A stretch of DNA of 11,809 nucleotides, taken from an uncultured Lachnospiraceae bacterium. GTDB taxonomy: Bacteria; Bacillota; Clostridia; Lachnospirales; Lachnospiraceae. Positions 1 to 7,676 of this stretch are shown here, piece by piece. A program made the translations under genes and the position numbers. The DNA is taken from the NCBI GenBank assembly GCA_902782965.1, contig CACZPG010000169.1, positions 1 through 11,809 of the forward strand. Direction: 5' to 3'. Every line of letters begins with the position of its first letter. Position 1 is the stretch's first letter. Below the pieces are notes generated by a model. That model saw only the letters and a list, made by a program, of their open reading frames with translations. It did not search any database and had not been told where the DNA came from.

Positions 1-2690
1 CAACAATTCTTATACTTCTGTCCACTGCCACAAGGACATGGATCATTACGTCCGATCTTCTTAGCTTTACGCTTTGTCGGCTCTTTCTTCAAAGTCTCAT
101 CTTTATTTGTTCCGGTTTCTTTAGCAACCTGCTCTCTCTTAACTTCTTCTCTTGGCTGGAGTCTTACATGGAACATGATTCTTGTTATCTCTTCTTTAAT
201 AGAAGAAATCATGTCATTGAACATTTCATATCCTGCCATCTTGTATTCAACTACCGGATCTCTGTTACCGTATCCCTGCAGTCCGATACCCTGACGAAGC
301 TGTTCCATGTCGTCGATGTTGTCCATCCACTTCCTGTCAACAGTCTTAAGCAGCATTACTCGCTCTATTTCGCTAACCTGCTCTTCGCTTTCGAATTCCT
401 CTTCGCAGCGTTTCTCATACATTTCAAGGGCTTCTTCTTTAAGTCTGTTCTTAAGACCTTCAGCATTACCCTTATTCTTTTCATTTTCAGAAAGCTCTAT
501 CTTTTCAAATGGAACAATAGGCTTGAGCATATCGTTAAGCTCTTTCATATCCCATTCTGAAGGATCTATTTCTGAAGAACATACTCTTCCAACATAGTAA
601 TCTACAGTATCTTCGATCATCTCTTTGATGGTATCATGCATATTCTCGCCATCAAGAACCTTGCGTCTCTCTGCATAGATTACTTCTCTTTGCTCATTAT
701 TAACCTGATCGTACTCTAACAGGTTCTTTCTTATGGCAAAGTTGTTGGACTCGATCTTCTTCTGAGCCTTCTCAACGAAGTTAGTTATTGTCTTATGCTC
801 TATCTCTTCTCCTTCAGGAATCTTAAGAGCATCATAAACCTTCATAACTCTTTCAGAACCGAAGAGTCTCATAAGATCATCTTCAAGTGACAGGTAGAAC
901 TTTGATTCACCCGGATCTCCCTGACGTCCTGAACGTCCACGGAGCTGATTATCAATACGACGGGACTCATGTCTCTCAGTACCGATAACCTTAAGTCCGC
1001 CGGCTGCTCTAACAACCTCTGCTTCCTTATCAACTATTGCCTGTGCTTCTTTCTCAGCATCAGCTCTCTGTTCAGGTGTAGCCTGTTCTTCCTTTATATG
1101 ATGACTCCTCAGAATATCCGGAATCATATGTTTTACATTTCCACCAAGCGTGATATCAGTACCACGACCTGCCATGTTAGTAGCGATGGTAACCGCTCCG
1201 GCACGACCTGCCTGTGCAACGATTTCAGCCTCCTGCTCATGATACTTAGCATTCAGCACGTTATGCTTAACGCCTCTCTTCTTAAGAAGCTTACTGATTT
1301 CTTCTGATGAATCGATATTTACTGTACCTACAAGTACAGGCTGCTGCTTTTCATGTGACTCAACTACAGCGTTGATGATGGCATCCAGCTTTTCCTTCTT
1401 GGTCTTAAATATCGAATCGTTATAATCTATTCTTGCTATCGGCTTGTTTGTAGGAACTACAACAACGTCCATTCCGTAGATCTCACGGAACTCAACTTCC
1501 TCTGTCTGGGCAGTACCTGTCATACCTGCCTTCTTGTCGTATTTATTGAAGAAGTTCTGGAATGTAATAGTTGCCAGAGTCTTACTCTCTCTGTTAACCT
1601 TAACATTTTCCTTAGCTTCAATAGCCTGATGAAGACCTTCGTTGAATCTACGTCCCGGCATAATACGTCCGGTGAATTCATCAACGATAAGAACCTCATC
1701 ATCCTTGACAACATAGTCCTGATCACGGTGCATAAGGGCATGAGCCTTTACTGCCTGAAGCATTGTATGATGAATCTCAATATTCTCAGGATCTGTCAGG
1801 TTCTCTATATGGAAGAACTGCTCTATCTCCTTAACACCCTGCTCGGTGAATACGATAAATTTATCCTTCTCATTTACAAGGTAATCTCCATCTTCCTCTA
1901 TCTCGGTACCCATGATTGCATCCATCTTGCTGATCTCAGTAGATGCAGTACCTCTCTGCATACGACGTGCCAGATAATCGCACATCTTATATATTTCTGT
2001 AGACTTACCACTCTGTCCTGAAATAATAAGCGGAGTTCTTGCCTCATCGATAAGGATTGAGTCGATCTCATCGATGATTGCATAATGGAGTCCTCTCTGA
2101 ACGAGTCTCTCTTTATAAACAGCCATGTTATCACGAAGATAATCGAAACCAAGCTCATTATTTGTAATGTAGGTAATGTCACAGTTATAAGCTTCCTGTC
2201 TCTCCTCTGTAGAGAAGTCATGCATGATGGCACTTACAGTAAGTCCCAGGAATCTGTGCACGTTACCCATCCACTCAGCATCACGCTTAGCCAGGTAATC
2301 ATTGACTGTTACGATATGTACACCCTTTCCTTCAAGGGCATTCAGATAAGCAGGCATAGTAGAAACAAGTGTTTTACCTTCACCTGTACGCATCTCGGCG
2401 AGACGTCCCTGGTGAAGAATAATTCCACCCATTATCTGTACAGGGAATGGCTTAAGTCCAATTGCACGGTATGCTGCTTCTCTTACGGTTGCAAATGCAT
2501 CAACAAGGATATCATCCAATGTCTCTCCATTAGCAAGCCTTTCCTTAAATACTCCTGTTCTGGCTCTCAGCTCTTCATCTGAAAGAGCCTGCATCTGCTC
2601 ATCAAGTGCGAGGATGCCATCTACAAGAGGCTTAATCTTCTTCAACTCACGATCACTGTGAGTACCAAATAATTTGTCAGTAAGTGACAT
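1..2690 (-). CDS. secA: Preprotein translocase ATPase subunit SecA (3' end cut by window edge)
   Basis: SecA is the cytoplasmic motor ATPase that drives unfolded preproteins through SecYEG. The reading frame is open from ATG at 2690 to base 1, giving 896 full codons. I read Walker A MRTGEGKT at residues 100-107, the Walker B motif as DEID at 207-210 followed by SILIDEARTPLIISG, then KAGMTGTAQTE, NMAGRGTDITLGG and ESRRIDNQLRGRSGRQGDPG of NBD2. The last visible residues form the SEC-C zinc motif (RNDPCPCGSGQKYKNCC), so only a few residues are missing. A roughly 40-residue charged insert (HHIKEEQATPEQRADAEKEA region) lies between the GGN and AGGL motifs of NBD2; I recall similar inserts in clostridial SecA. 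The start is supported by GGAGG six bases upstream. It has its own promoter, and the 738-aa gene upstream of it ends in a terminator, so it is probably transcribed separately. Confidence 0.97.
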   Translation of the reverse strand, partial: MSLTDKLFGTHSDRELKKIKPLVDGILALDEQMQALSDEELRARTGVFKERLANGETLDDILVDAFATVREAAYRAIGLKPFPVQIMGGIILHQGRLAEMRTGEGKTLVSTMPAYLNALEGKGVHIVTVNDYLAKRDAEWMGNVHRFLGLTVSAIMHDFSTEERQEAYNCDITYITNNELGFDYLRDNMAVYKERLVQRGLHYAIIDEIDSILIDEARTPLIISGQSGKSTEIYKMCDYLARRMQRGTASTEISKMDAIMGTEIEEDGDYLVNEKDKFIVFTEQGVKEIEQFFHIENLTDPENIEIHHTMLQAVKAHALMHRDQDYVVKDDEVLIVDEFTGRIMPGRRFNEGLHQAIEAKENVKVNRESKTLATITFQNFFNKYDKKAGMTGTAQTEEVEFREIYGMDVVVVPTNKPIARIDYNDSIFKTKKEKLDAIINAVVESHEKQQPVLVGTVNIDSSEEISKLLKKRGVKHNVLNAKYHEQEAEIVAQAGRAGAVTIATNMAGRGTDITLGGNVKHMIPDILRSHHIKEEQATPEQRADAEKEAQAIVDKEAEVVRAAGGLKVIGTERHESRRIDNQLRGRSGRQGDPGESKFYLSLEDDLMRLFGSERVMKVYDALKIPEGEEIEHKTITNFVEKAQKKIESNNFAIRKNLLEYDQVNNEQREVIYAERRKVLDGENMHDTIKEMIEDTVDYYVGRVCSSEIDPSEWDMKELNDMLKPIVPFEKIELSENEKNKGNAEGLKNRLKEEALEMYEKRCEEEFESEEQVSEIERVMLLKTVDRKWMDNIDDMEQLRQGIGLQGYGNRDPVVEYKMAGYEMFNDMISSIKEEITRIMFHVRLQPREEVKREQVAKETGTNKDETLKKEPTKRKAKKIGRNDPCPCGSGQKYKNC

Positions 2691-2777
2691 TACATTTCCT
2701 CCAAATCACGTCCAAATCCGGGTTAGTTTGAGACTGTTCCGACTTCAGACTATACTTATCCATTAAAACATCTTCAT

Positions 2778-2807
2778 ATAATAGCACTATCTATGATATA
2801 TTGGCAA
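2778..2807 (-). promoter_or_regulatory. Probable secA promoter (sigma-A type)
   Basis: On the minus strand TTGCCA (2807-2802) is followed by an 18-nt spacer and TATTAT (2783-2778). A TG dinucleotide one base before the -10 makes it an extended -10 element. The predicted start of transcription is near 2771, leaving a leader of about 80 nt before the secA ATG. I saw no SecM-like upstream ORF or strong hairpin in that leader. The promoter is seen by motif only. Confidence 0.6.
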
Positions 2808-2826
2808 GATTTTTCTCTATAATAGG

Positions 2827-2859
2827 AAAAAACTGACAGCGGAGGATGAACCTCCGCTG
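2827..2859 (-). terminator. Rho-independent terminator of the 738-aa secreted-protein gene
   Basis: A perfect 9-bp GC-rich stem (CAGCGGAGG at 2837-2845 with CCTCCGCTG at 2851-2859, five-base loop) is followed on the minus strand by six T residues (2832-2827). It begins 14 nt after the stop codon of the upstream gene, separating it from secA. Confidence 0.9.
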
Positions 2860-2872
2860 CCTTTAGTTAAGC

Positions 2873-5089
2873 TTATTTATTTCCTTTTATCTTTACAGAC
2901 TTTGTCTTTGACCAAGGACCGTAAGCTGTACATTTGCCCTTCTTCCATATTCCACGGATCTTAACCTTCTCTGATGTAGACTTAATCTTTCCGCTATATG
3001 TATAGACGAACTTTCCTCCGGAAATTGTTCCTGAACAATGTTTATTCTTAGCTGTCTCGTATGTCTTGCAGCCTTTGATCTTTCCAACGTTAACCTTTAC
3101 TGTAGCTGCACTGGTATTTCCAAGATGATATACCTCATAATGACCAAGACGTGTTCTGGTTGTATCAACCCAGTATCTCTTTGTATAAGGCTTCGTGTAC
3201 TTTGTACTGCCTGTCTGCTTAAGACTCTTAATCTTTGGTGCTTTGTTAGGAGCTGTAAATGCTGCTACTGCATCTCCTGTTGAGCTGCAGACTACCTCTC
3301 CTGCAATCTTGTAGCAGGACTCAATCTTATAGCTGAAGTTCTGTCCCGGCTTCTTATTTAAAGTAACCTTTGTAGTTTCCTGAGTACTTGCAACCTCTTT
3401 TACTACCTTATAAGCCTTGTCCTTTGGACCCTTCTCCCAAATCTTGTAGTAATTTCCATCACCAGTCCATTCAAGTGTAAGAGTTGCCTTCTTCTTATTC
3501 TTGGTAACTGCCTCAGCATTTGAAACCTGTGTAGGATGTGGCTTAACCATAAATGAAATAGTCTTTGTAACTCCCTCAGAGGTTGTTATTGTACTTGTAT
3601 ATTTTCCAAGAGAATGTGCATATATGTAAGCTTCATTCTTCGGTAAGTGCTCTTTTGAGTCATAATCATAATTTGATACAAAAGAAAGTTGCATCTCTGT
3701 TGGTTCTGTCCAATTGATACTTGACTCATTTTCTGCAGGATCCAATGTAAGTGTAATCTTTTCCTTAGCACCTTTATAAACTTCATAATAGTCAGTACCT
3801 GTTATAGACTTGATATCTATAAAGTCACGACTGTTGATTGTAAGCTTGGTATCGCCCTGCTTCCTACCATATACAACCAGATAATACTCACCCTTATCGA
3901 GAAGGATTTCTGTATCGCGATCTATCAGAGTTGAAGAAAGCATTGACTCTGCATCATTAAATGAATTCTGATATAAATTGATTCCGCCAAAGAATGCTGA
4001 ACCTACTATAGTATAGTAAGCTTTCTCTGCTACAACAAGCTTATAGTAATGGCGAACCCAGGCGTTGCCTGACTTAGCCTGATTCCACTTAAGTTCTGTA
4101 GGCTTTCCATCAAATGGAAGATTAATTGTTTCAGCCTCAGCTTCTGATGCATTTGTCTCTTTTGCATTAATTGTAAGGCTGATGGTTTTATCTGCTGTAT
4201 TCTTGTTATCAGTTCCAGTAATAGTTATATAATAAGTTCCGGGAGCAAGAACATTTGAATCATAAGAATATTTATTTGTTTTGTCAGAATTTCTTCTGTC
4301 CTGTGTGAAACTCTGGATTTTTTCGCCAGTTGAATTATATATAGCTATCTCAAGAGCATCATCATAGTATGATCCCATTGGAGTCACTAACTGTAATGTA
4401 GAATCAGATGATAAATCTACTTTATAAGCTGTTGTTCCGGTCTTGGTATAAGTAAGTGTTGAACCATTTGAAGCAGCTGCTGCATTCTTAAGTTCTTCAG
4501 GAAGTGTATTTACAGGTTCCGGTATCGGTGTAGGGGTCGGAGTAGGGGTTGGTGTACTAACTGCCCTTGCAGTGAAGTCCTTTGATATAAGAGTTATACT
4601 TTCACCACTCATATCATTATGAGATACCGTCCAATCATATCCTTCTGTATGGCATTCGTCACCATTTACCAGGTATTCAAAGCTATCACTCAAATCATAT
4701 AAATAATCATAAATAGAACCAAAAGCAGATCCTTGCTTAGCTGTAAGGTCAATATGATAACAGTATTTTTTACCAGCTTCAAATTTTGTTGCTTCGGTAA
4801 TATTACTACCATTATGTTCATACCATTTTCCGGTGTAACTTGCTATATTACCAGCCTCTCCAGCGAATGCAGAATTATTTGTATCTAATCTAAGATTCAT
4901 ATCTGTTGCCGATGGTACAGCCCCTGCATCTAAACCATCGAACTCCCAATCGCTTAATACTTGAAAGCTCTGAATATAATGTAGTGTGCTACTAGCATTT
5001 ACATTTAGGGCTCCTCCATTTGGAAATATGCCTATTGCTAACAATGCTGCCAGTAGCATGGCTAATATTTTTTTGACTTCTTTTTTCAT
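2873..5089 (-). CDS. Secreted multidomain protein, unknown function (PPC-like and Fn3-like modules)
   Basis: I do not recognise a named family for the whole 738-aa protein. Residues 1-33 form a signal peptide: a Lys-rich start, a Leu/Ala/Ile core, then NVNASS. Residues 35-175 are a beta-rich domain with a KYCYHIDLTAKQG segment that I cannot assign. A Pro-Thr linker follows (about 179-192). Residues 202-307 and 320-420 each resemble bacterial pre-peptidase C-terminal (PPC) beta sandwiches, with ALEIAIYNSTG/APGTYYITITG and GINLYQ/DKGEYYLVVYG strands. About 516-615 and 617-738 look Fn3-like; the last part is very rich in Lys. No protease motif, LPXTG sorting signal, transmembrane C-terminus or dockerin is seen. 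It is therefore probably released, or held on the wall by charge. An adhesin or carbohydrate-binding role is only a guess. Ribosome binding is by AAAGGAG (5109-5103) or the purine run next to the ATG. It lies between hpf and secA with its own terminator. Confidence 0.88.
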   Translation of the reverse strand: MKKEVKKILAMLLAALLAIGIFPNGGALNVNASSTLHYIQSFQVLSDWEFDGLDAGAVPSATDMNLRLDTNNSAFAGEAGNIASYTGKWYEHNGSNITEATKFEAGKKYCYHIDLTAKQGSAFGSIYDYLYDLSDSFEYLVNGDECHTEGYDWTVSHNDMSGESITLISKDFTARAVSTPTPTPTPTPIPEPVNTLPEELKNAAAASNGSTLTYTKTGTTAYKVDLSSDSTLQLVTPMGSYYDDALEIAIYNSTGEKIQSFTQDRRNSDKTNKYSYDSNVLAPGTYYITITGTDNKNTADKTISLTINAKETNASEAEAETINLPFDGKPTELKWNQAKSGNAWVRHYYKLVVAEKAYYTIVGSAFFGGINLYQNSFNDAESMLSSTLIDRDTEILLDKGEYYLVVYGRKQGDTKLTINSRDFIDIKSITGTDYYEVYKGAKEKITLTLDPAENESSINWTEPTEMQLSFVSNYDYDSKEHLPKNEAYIYAHSLGKYTSTITTSEGVTKTISFMVKPHPTQVSNAEAVTKNKKKATLTLEWTGDGNYYKIWEKGPKDKAYKVVKEVASTQETTKVTLNKKPGQNFSYKIESCYKIAGEVVCSSTGDAVAAFTAPNKAPKIKSLKQTGSTKYTKPYTKRYWVDTTRTRLGHYEVYHLGNTSAATVKVNVGKIKGCKTYETAKNKHCSGTISGGKFVYTYSGKIKSTSEKVKIRGIWKKGKCTAYGPWSKTKSVKIKGNK

Positions 5090-5132
5090 CCTCTCTCTTC
5101 CTCTCCTTTGAAATCTAATAGCTAAAAAACTT

Positions 5133-5138
5133 ATTATA
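5133..5138 (-). promoter_or_regulatory. Candidate -10 element for the 738-aa gene
   Basis: A perfect TATAAT is read on the minus strand at 5138-5133, about 44 nt before the start codon. The matching -35 position falls in the hpf terminator hairpin (around 5156-5161) and does not resemble TTGACA, so this promoter would be weak or activator-dependent. Readthrough from hpf is the alternative. Confidence 0.35.
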
Positions 5139-5148
5139 TATTAACAAC

Positions 5149-5195
5149 AAAAAAAGGATGTAACAAGCATTTAATGCCTGAAAACATCCTTTTTT
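5149..5195 (-). terminator. Terminator after hpf, potentially bidirectional
   Basis: AAAAAAGGATGT (5150-5161) pairs perfectly with ACATCCTTTTTT (5184-5195), a 12-bp stem. The 22-base loop contains a smaller GCAT/ATGC hairpin. On the minus strand the stem ends in seven T residues (5155-5149), 32 nt after the hpf stop. The symmetric A and T tracts would also allow plus-strand termination, although no plus-strand gene ends here. Confidence 0.85.
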
Positions 5196-5226
5196 CGTAA
5201 AAGTATCCAATGGATACCACTGTATT

Positions 5227-5757
5227 TTAGTACTCAGGTTCTATTAAACCGTAAGTATTTCCTTTTCTCTTGTATACTACATTAACTTCATCAGTCTCTG
5301 CATTTCTGAATACGTAGAAGCTGTGGCCAAGAAGTTCCATCTGTACACATGCATCTTCCGGATACATAGGTTTAACAGGGAATCTCTTGCTTCTGATGAT
5401 CTGAATCTCATCATCGCTCTCATAATCCTCTTCCTCAAGGAACTGATTCTGGAAGTATGCAGCATCCTGACTCTGATCAATAATCTTCTTCTTATATCTG
5501 ACTACCTGACGCTCTATCGTCTCGGCAACCATATCTATTGATACATACATATCATCGCTAACCTGCTCAGCTCTGATGATATGTCCCTTCATCGGAATAG
5601 TAACTTCTATTTTCTGTCTTTCCTTCTCAACAGAGAGAGTAATATTTGCATTTGCGTCCTCTGCGAAGAATTTCTCTAACCTCCCTAACTTATCATATAC
5701 AGCCTGTTTGAGACCTTCTGTCAGATCAATATTTTTTCCCGCAATGTTATAATTCAT
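5227..5757 (-). CDS. hpf: Ribosome hibernation promoting factor, long form
   Basis: Long-form HPF (YvyD type) binds the 30S subunit and pairs 70S ribosomes into inactive 100S dimers under stress or in stationary phase. The 176 residues fit the usual long-form size. The N-terminal beta-alpha domain spans about 1-95 (MNYNIAGKNIDLTEGLK start, then a VEKERQKIEVTIPMKG strand pair and a basic RYKKKI helix end). An acidic linker with EEEDYESDDE follows (about 96-117). The C-terminal dimerisation domain starts at KRFPVKPM (124-131) and contains LLGHSFYVFRNAETDEVNVVYKRKGNTYGLIEP. The start is supported by AAGGAG upstream of the ATG. A good promoter precedes it with a leader of about 110 nt. In many Firmicutes the next gene is secA; here a surface-protein gene lies between. 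Confidence 0.96.
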   Translation of the reverse strand: MNYNIAGKNIDLTEGLKQAVYDKLGRLEKFFAEDANANITLSVEKERQKIEVTIPMKGHIIRAEQVSDDMYVSIDMVAETIERQVVRYKKKIIDQSQDAAYFQNQFLEEEDYESDDEIQIIRSKRFPVKPMYPEDACVQMELLGHSFYVFRNAETDEVNVVYKRKGNTYGLIEPEY

Positions 5758-5874
5758 AAGCTTCTTCTCCTTCTTGCTGGTATTTACATATACCGCTAAA
5801 TCGGGGATAAACGGTCCCCAAATAATATATCCGGATCACTCCGTCTGATTTCCCCCTTCAGTATATGTAAGAAG

Positions 5875-5904
5875 ATTATAACATATATGCGTAGAAAGTG
5901 GCAA
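5875..5904 (-). promoter_or_regulatory. Probable hpf promoter with extended -10
   Basis: On the minus strand TTGCCA (5904-5899), an 18-nt spacer and a perfect TATAAT (5880-5875) with the extended TGT preceding it. An A/T-rich tract around 5928-5946 lies upstream and could act as an UP element. Predicted transcription start is near 5868. The leader holds two small hairpins: CGGA-TCAC-TCCG (5832-5843) and a GGGGA/TCCCC pair near the start of the leader's second half (about 5802-5820). The layout matches the secA promoter closely. No SigB-type motif was recognised. Confidence 0.65.
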
Positions 5905-6136
5905 AATATTTTAGACTTTAGCAGGGGAAAAAATCAACAATTTTTTGAAAGTTTGTTAGAAGTCACGAAATTAATTTTTTTTATAGAGGTTATAAATCAC
6001 TGATTATGTATACTCAATTTATGTTGACAATGTTGATAACTTTGTGAATAACCCATTAATCAAGGCTTTGCAGTGTGGATTATCAACATCGATTTACGTA
6101 ATGTTATGTGTATTATTGTCAACCTCAAGAGCATTC
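5905..6136. other. AT-rich non-coding region upstream of hpf
   Basis: Together with the hpf leader and the hydrolase terminator this makes a 454-bp stretch without a credible gene (5758-6211). It contains an AAAAAAT/ATTTTTT inverted repeat (5928-5934 with 5940-5946) and, from 6023 to 6123, a cluster of DnaA-box-like 9-mers described separately. I found no ORF with a ribosome binding site in it and no tRNA or riboswitch fold I could recognise. Confidence 0.6.
6023..6123. promoter_or_regulatory. Cluster of DnaA-box-like 9-mers within an inverted repeat
   Basis: The 9-mers are TTATCAACA (minus, 6039-6031), TTATTCACA (minus, 6051-6043), TAATCCACA (minus, 6082-6074) and TTATCAACA (plus, 6080-6088). 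The DnaA consensus is TTATNCACA: TTATTCACA fits it exactly, the other three each differ at one base. The two at 6074-6088 overlap head to head. The cluster is bounded by GTTGACAAT (6023-6031) and its exact complement ATTGTCAAC (6115-6123). The repeats are seen directly; DnaA binding is an inference. A chance cluster in AT-rich DNA is a real alternative. Confidence 0.35.
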
Positions 6137-6187
6137 TTTTGTGCATATTGCACAAAACGGGCAGGATTTTGAAAATCCTGCCCGTTT
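6137..6187 (-). terminator. Tandem hairpins ending the NlpC/P60 hydrolase transcript
   Basis: Starting 25 nt after the hydrolase stop, the minus strand has a near-perfect palindrome centred on 6171 (AAACGGGCAGG... with its complement, 6155-6187), a GC-rich stem followed by TTTT. A second hairpin, TTTTGTGC (6137-6144) with GCACAAAA (6150-6157), directly follows and shares the TTTT, so the two structures may compete. The T tract is short, so some readthrough is possible. Confidence 0.75.
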
Positions 6188-6211
6188 ATAACTTTTGACA
6201 TTAATATCAAT

Positions 6212-7669
6212 TTACTGTCCAAGTATTCTAACTGCCTTTACAGGTGTTCTGTAATTATAGTTAGATGTCTTGATACCATCTCTCTTGTTAGATGCATGTA
6301 CAACCATTCCACCACCTGCATAGATTGCTACGTGACCGATTCCGCTTCCATTAGAATAGAAGAGAAGGTCTCCTGGCTGAAGGTCTGAAAGACTAACTTC
6401 AACACCATATCCTGACTGTGCTGCAGCTGAGTGTGGAAGTGAATATCCAAACTGAGCATATATACTAAGTACAAATCCTGAACAGTCAGCTCCGTTTGTA
6501 AGACTTGTTCCTCCCCATACATATGGGTTTCCTACGAACTGAAGTGCATAATTTACAAGATCAACTCCTGTTGAACCTGCTGGTGCTGCTGTTACCTTCT
6601 GCTGAGTAGTAGCCTGAGTAGCTGCCTCTGTTGCAACTTCCTGCTGAGGAGCTGTCTGTTCTGCTGCTGGCTGTTCTGCCGCCGGCTGTTCTGCTGCCGG
6701 CTGTTCTGCTGCTGGCTGCTCAGCTGCCGGAGCTGCTACCTGCTGATCTGCTACTGTTCCGTCTGCTGGCTGTGTCTGATCTGCAACCTGTGTCTGTTCT
6801 GCTGCCTGCTGTTCTGCCGCCTGCTGCTGTAAAGCTTCCTGTTCAGCAAGATATGCAAGCCATGCTGCATCTGCCTCTTCCTTAGCCTTTCTATCAGCCT
6901 CAGCCTGTTCCTCTACTGAAACAGCTCTTGGATTCTCATATTTAACATCTACGTATTCGCTCTTAACGAATCCGCGGATATCATCATCTACACAAACCTC
7001 TGTCCATTCACCGCTTACACTGTATACATAGTACTCTTCGCCTTCCGGAATAAGAGTTACACAGTCACTGTTCTCATCCTTGCCTTCACGAACCTTAAGG
7101 GTTGCTGTATTAACTGTAGCTGTACGAGAAATACCATTGCTGTCAGACCACTCACCGGCATCATCACCGTAAGCAAGATACATATTTGCAATATATCCTT
7201 CACATGTACCAGATGCTATCTTGGTCCACTCGTCTCCAATCTCTTTAACAAGGCAGACACCACCTCTTTCGAGAACACCGATAACCTCTGAATCGGTATT
7301 TGCTTCTGTTCTGATATTTACCTTGCTGTCTGCTGTTACTACAGCTCTGTCCTGGAACTGTGGATATACCTTAGCATCTGTAAGAGAAGCCTTATTAACT
7401 ACTTCCTCAGCTACTGCCTCTTCTGTTACAGCTTCCTCTTTATTTCCGGGATTAAATACATCCGATGCTTTAACTATGCCATTTGTTAGTGTTGCAACCG
7501 GATCTGCATCATTTCCTTCTATAATATATTCTTCTACTCTGTTCGCGATTCCCACATTAGATGAGTCATAAACTTGTCCGGCTGTTGCATCAATTCCTGC
7601 ACATAATGCAAAAAATGCAGCTGCGGAAGATACTCCAAGCATCATCACTCTCTTTGTCGGTTTATACAT
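6212..7669 (-). CDS. Secreted SH3b-SH3b-NlpC/P60 peptidoglycan endopeptidase
   Basis: This is a likely cell-wall hydrolase of the NlpC/P60 cysteine-peptidase family, which typically cuts the gamma-D-Glu/iso-Gln to diamino-acid bond in stem peptides. With the chosen start it is 485 aa. Residues 1-31 are a signal peptide (KPTKR, then a hydrophobic core ending in ATA). SH3b domains lie at about 107-168 and 181-245 and probably bind the wall. A charged helix and a Gln/Ala/Pro-rich spacer follow (250-365), including five PAAEQ repeats (314-338). The catalytic domain fills about 366-485, with Cys396 in DCSGFV, His446 in GHVAIY and His458 in VVHAS. An in-frame ATG at 7699 would add ten residues before the signal peptide but lacks a good ribosome site; the ATG at 7669 has AGGAGG seven bases upstream. 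The gene is alone between terminator and promoter, divergent from murT-gatD. WalR-type boxes lie upstream. Confidence 0.93.
   Translation of the reverse strand: MYKPTKRVMMLGVSSAAAFFALCAGIDATAGQVYDSSNVGIANRVEEYIIEGNDADPVATLTNGIVKASDVFNPGNKEEAVTEEAVAEEVVNKASLTDAKVYPQFQDRAVVTADSKVNIRTEANTDSEVIGVLERGGVCLVKEIGDEWTKIASGTCEGYIANMYLAYGDDAGEWSDSNGISRTATVNTATLKVREGKDENSDCVTLIPEGEEYYVYSVSGEWTEVCVDDDIRGFVKSEYVDVKYENPRAVSVEEQAEADRKAKEEADAAWLAYLAEQEALQQQAAEQQAAEQTQVADQTQPADGTVADQQVAAPAAEQPAAEQPAAEQPAAEQPAAEQTAPQQEVATEAATQATTQQKVTAAPAGSTGVDLVNYALQFVGNPYVWGGTSLTNGADCSGFVLSIYAQFGYSLPHSAAAQSGYGVEVSLSDLQPGDLLFYSNGSGIGHVAIYAGGGMVVHASNKRDGIKTSNYNYRTPVKAVRILGQ
6656..6730 (-). repeat. Five tandem 15-bp repeats coding PAAEQ
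   Basis: Five in-frame 15-bp units code for PAAEQ (residues 314-338 of the hydrolase) in the spacer before the catalytic domain. Units at 6656-6670 and 6701-6715 are identical; the unit nearest the 5' end of the gene (6716-6730) has diverged most. Because the unit is a multiple of three, copy-number change would alter spacer length without a frameshift. Confidence 0.9.
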
Positions 7670-7676
7670 TATGTAA

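Noticed and set aside
168..2582. Several plus-strand ORFs of 96-165 codons opposite secA
   Set aside because: They lie antisense to an unbroken, motif-rich SecA frame, have no ribosome binding sites and resemble no protein family.
6023..6123. Chromosomal replication origin
   Set aside because: Despite DnaA-box-like 9-mers there is no dnaA, dnaN or other origin gene, only one exact box, and no clear AT-rich trinucleotide array.
6656..6730. Possible CRISPR-like repeat
   Set aside because: The units are contiguous 15-mers with no spacers and code in frame for PAAEQ.
6631..6885. Plus-strand ORF rich in Leu, Pro and Ala
   Set aside because: It is the complement of the PAAEQ repeat and Gln/Ala spacer of the hydrolase; its composition is explained by the repeat.
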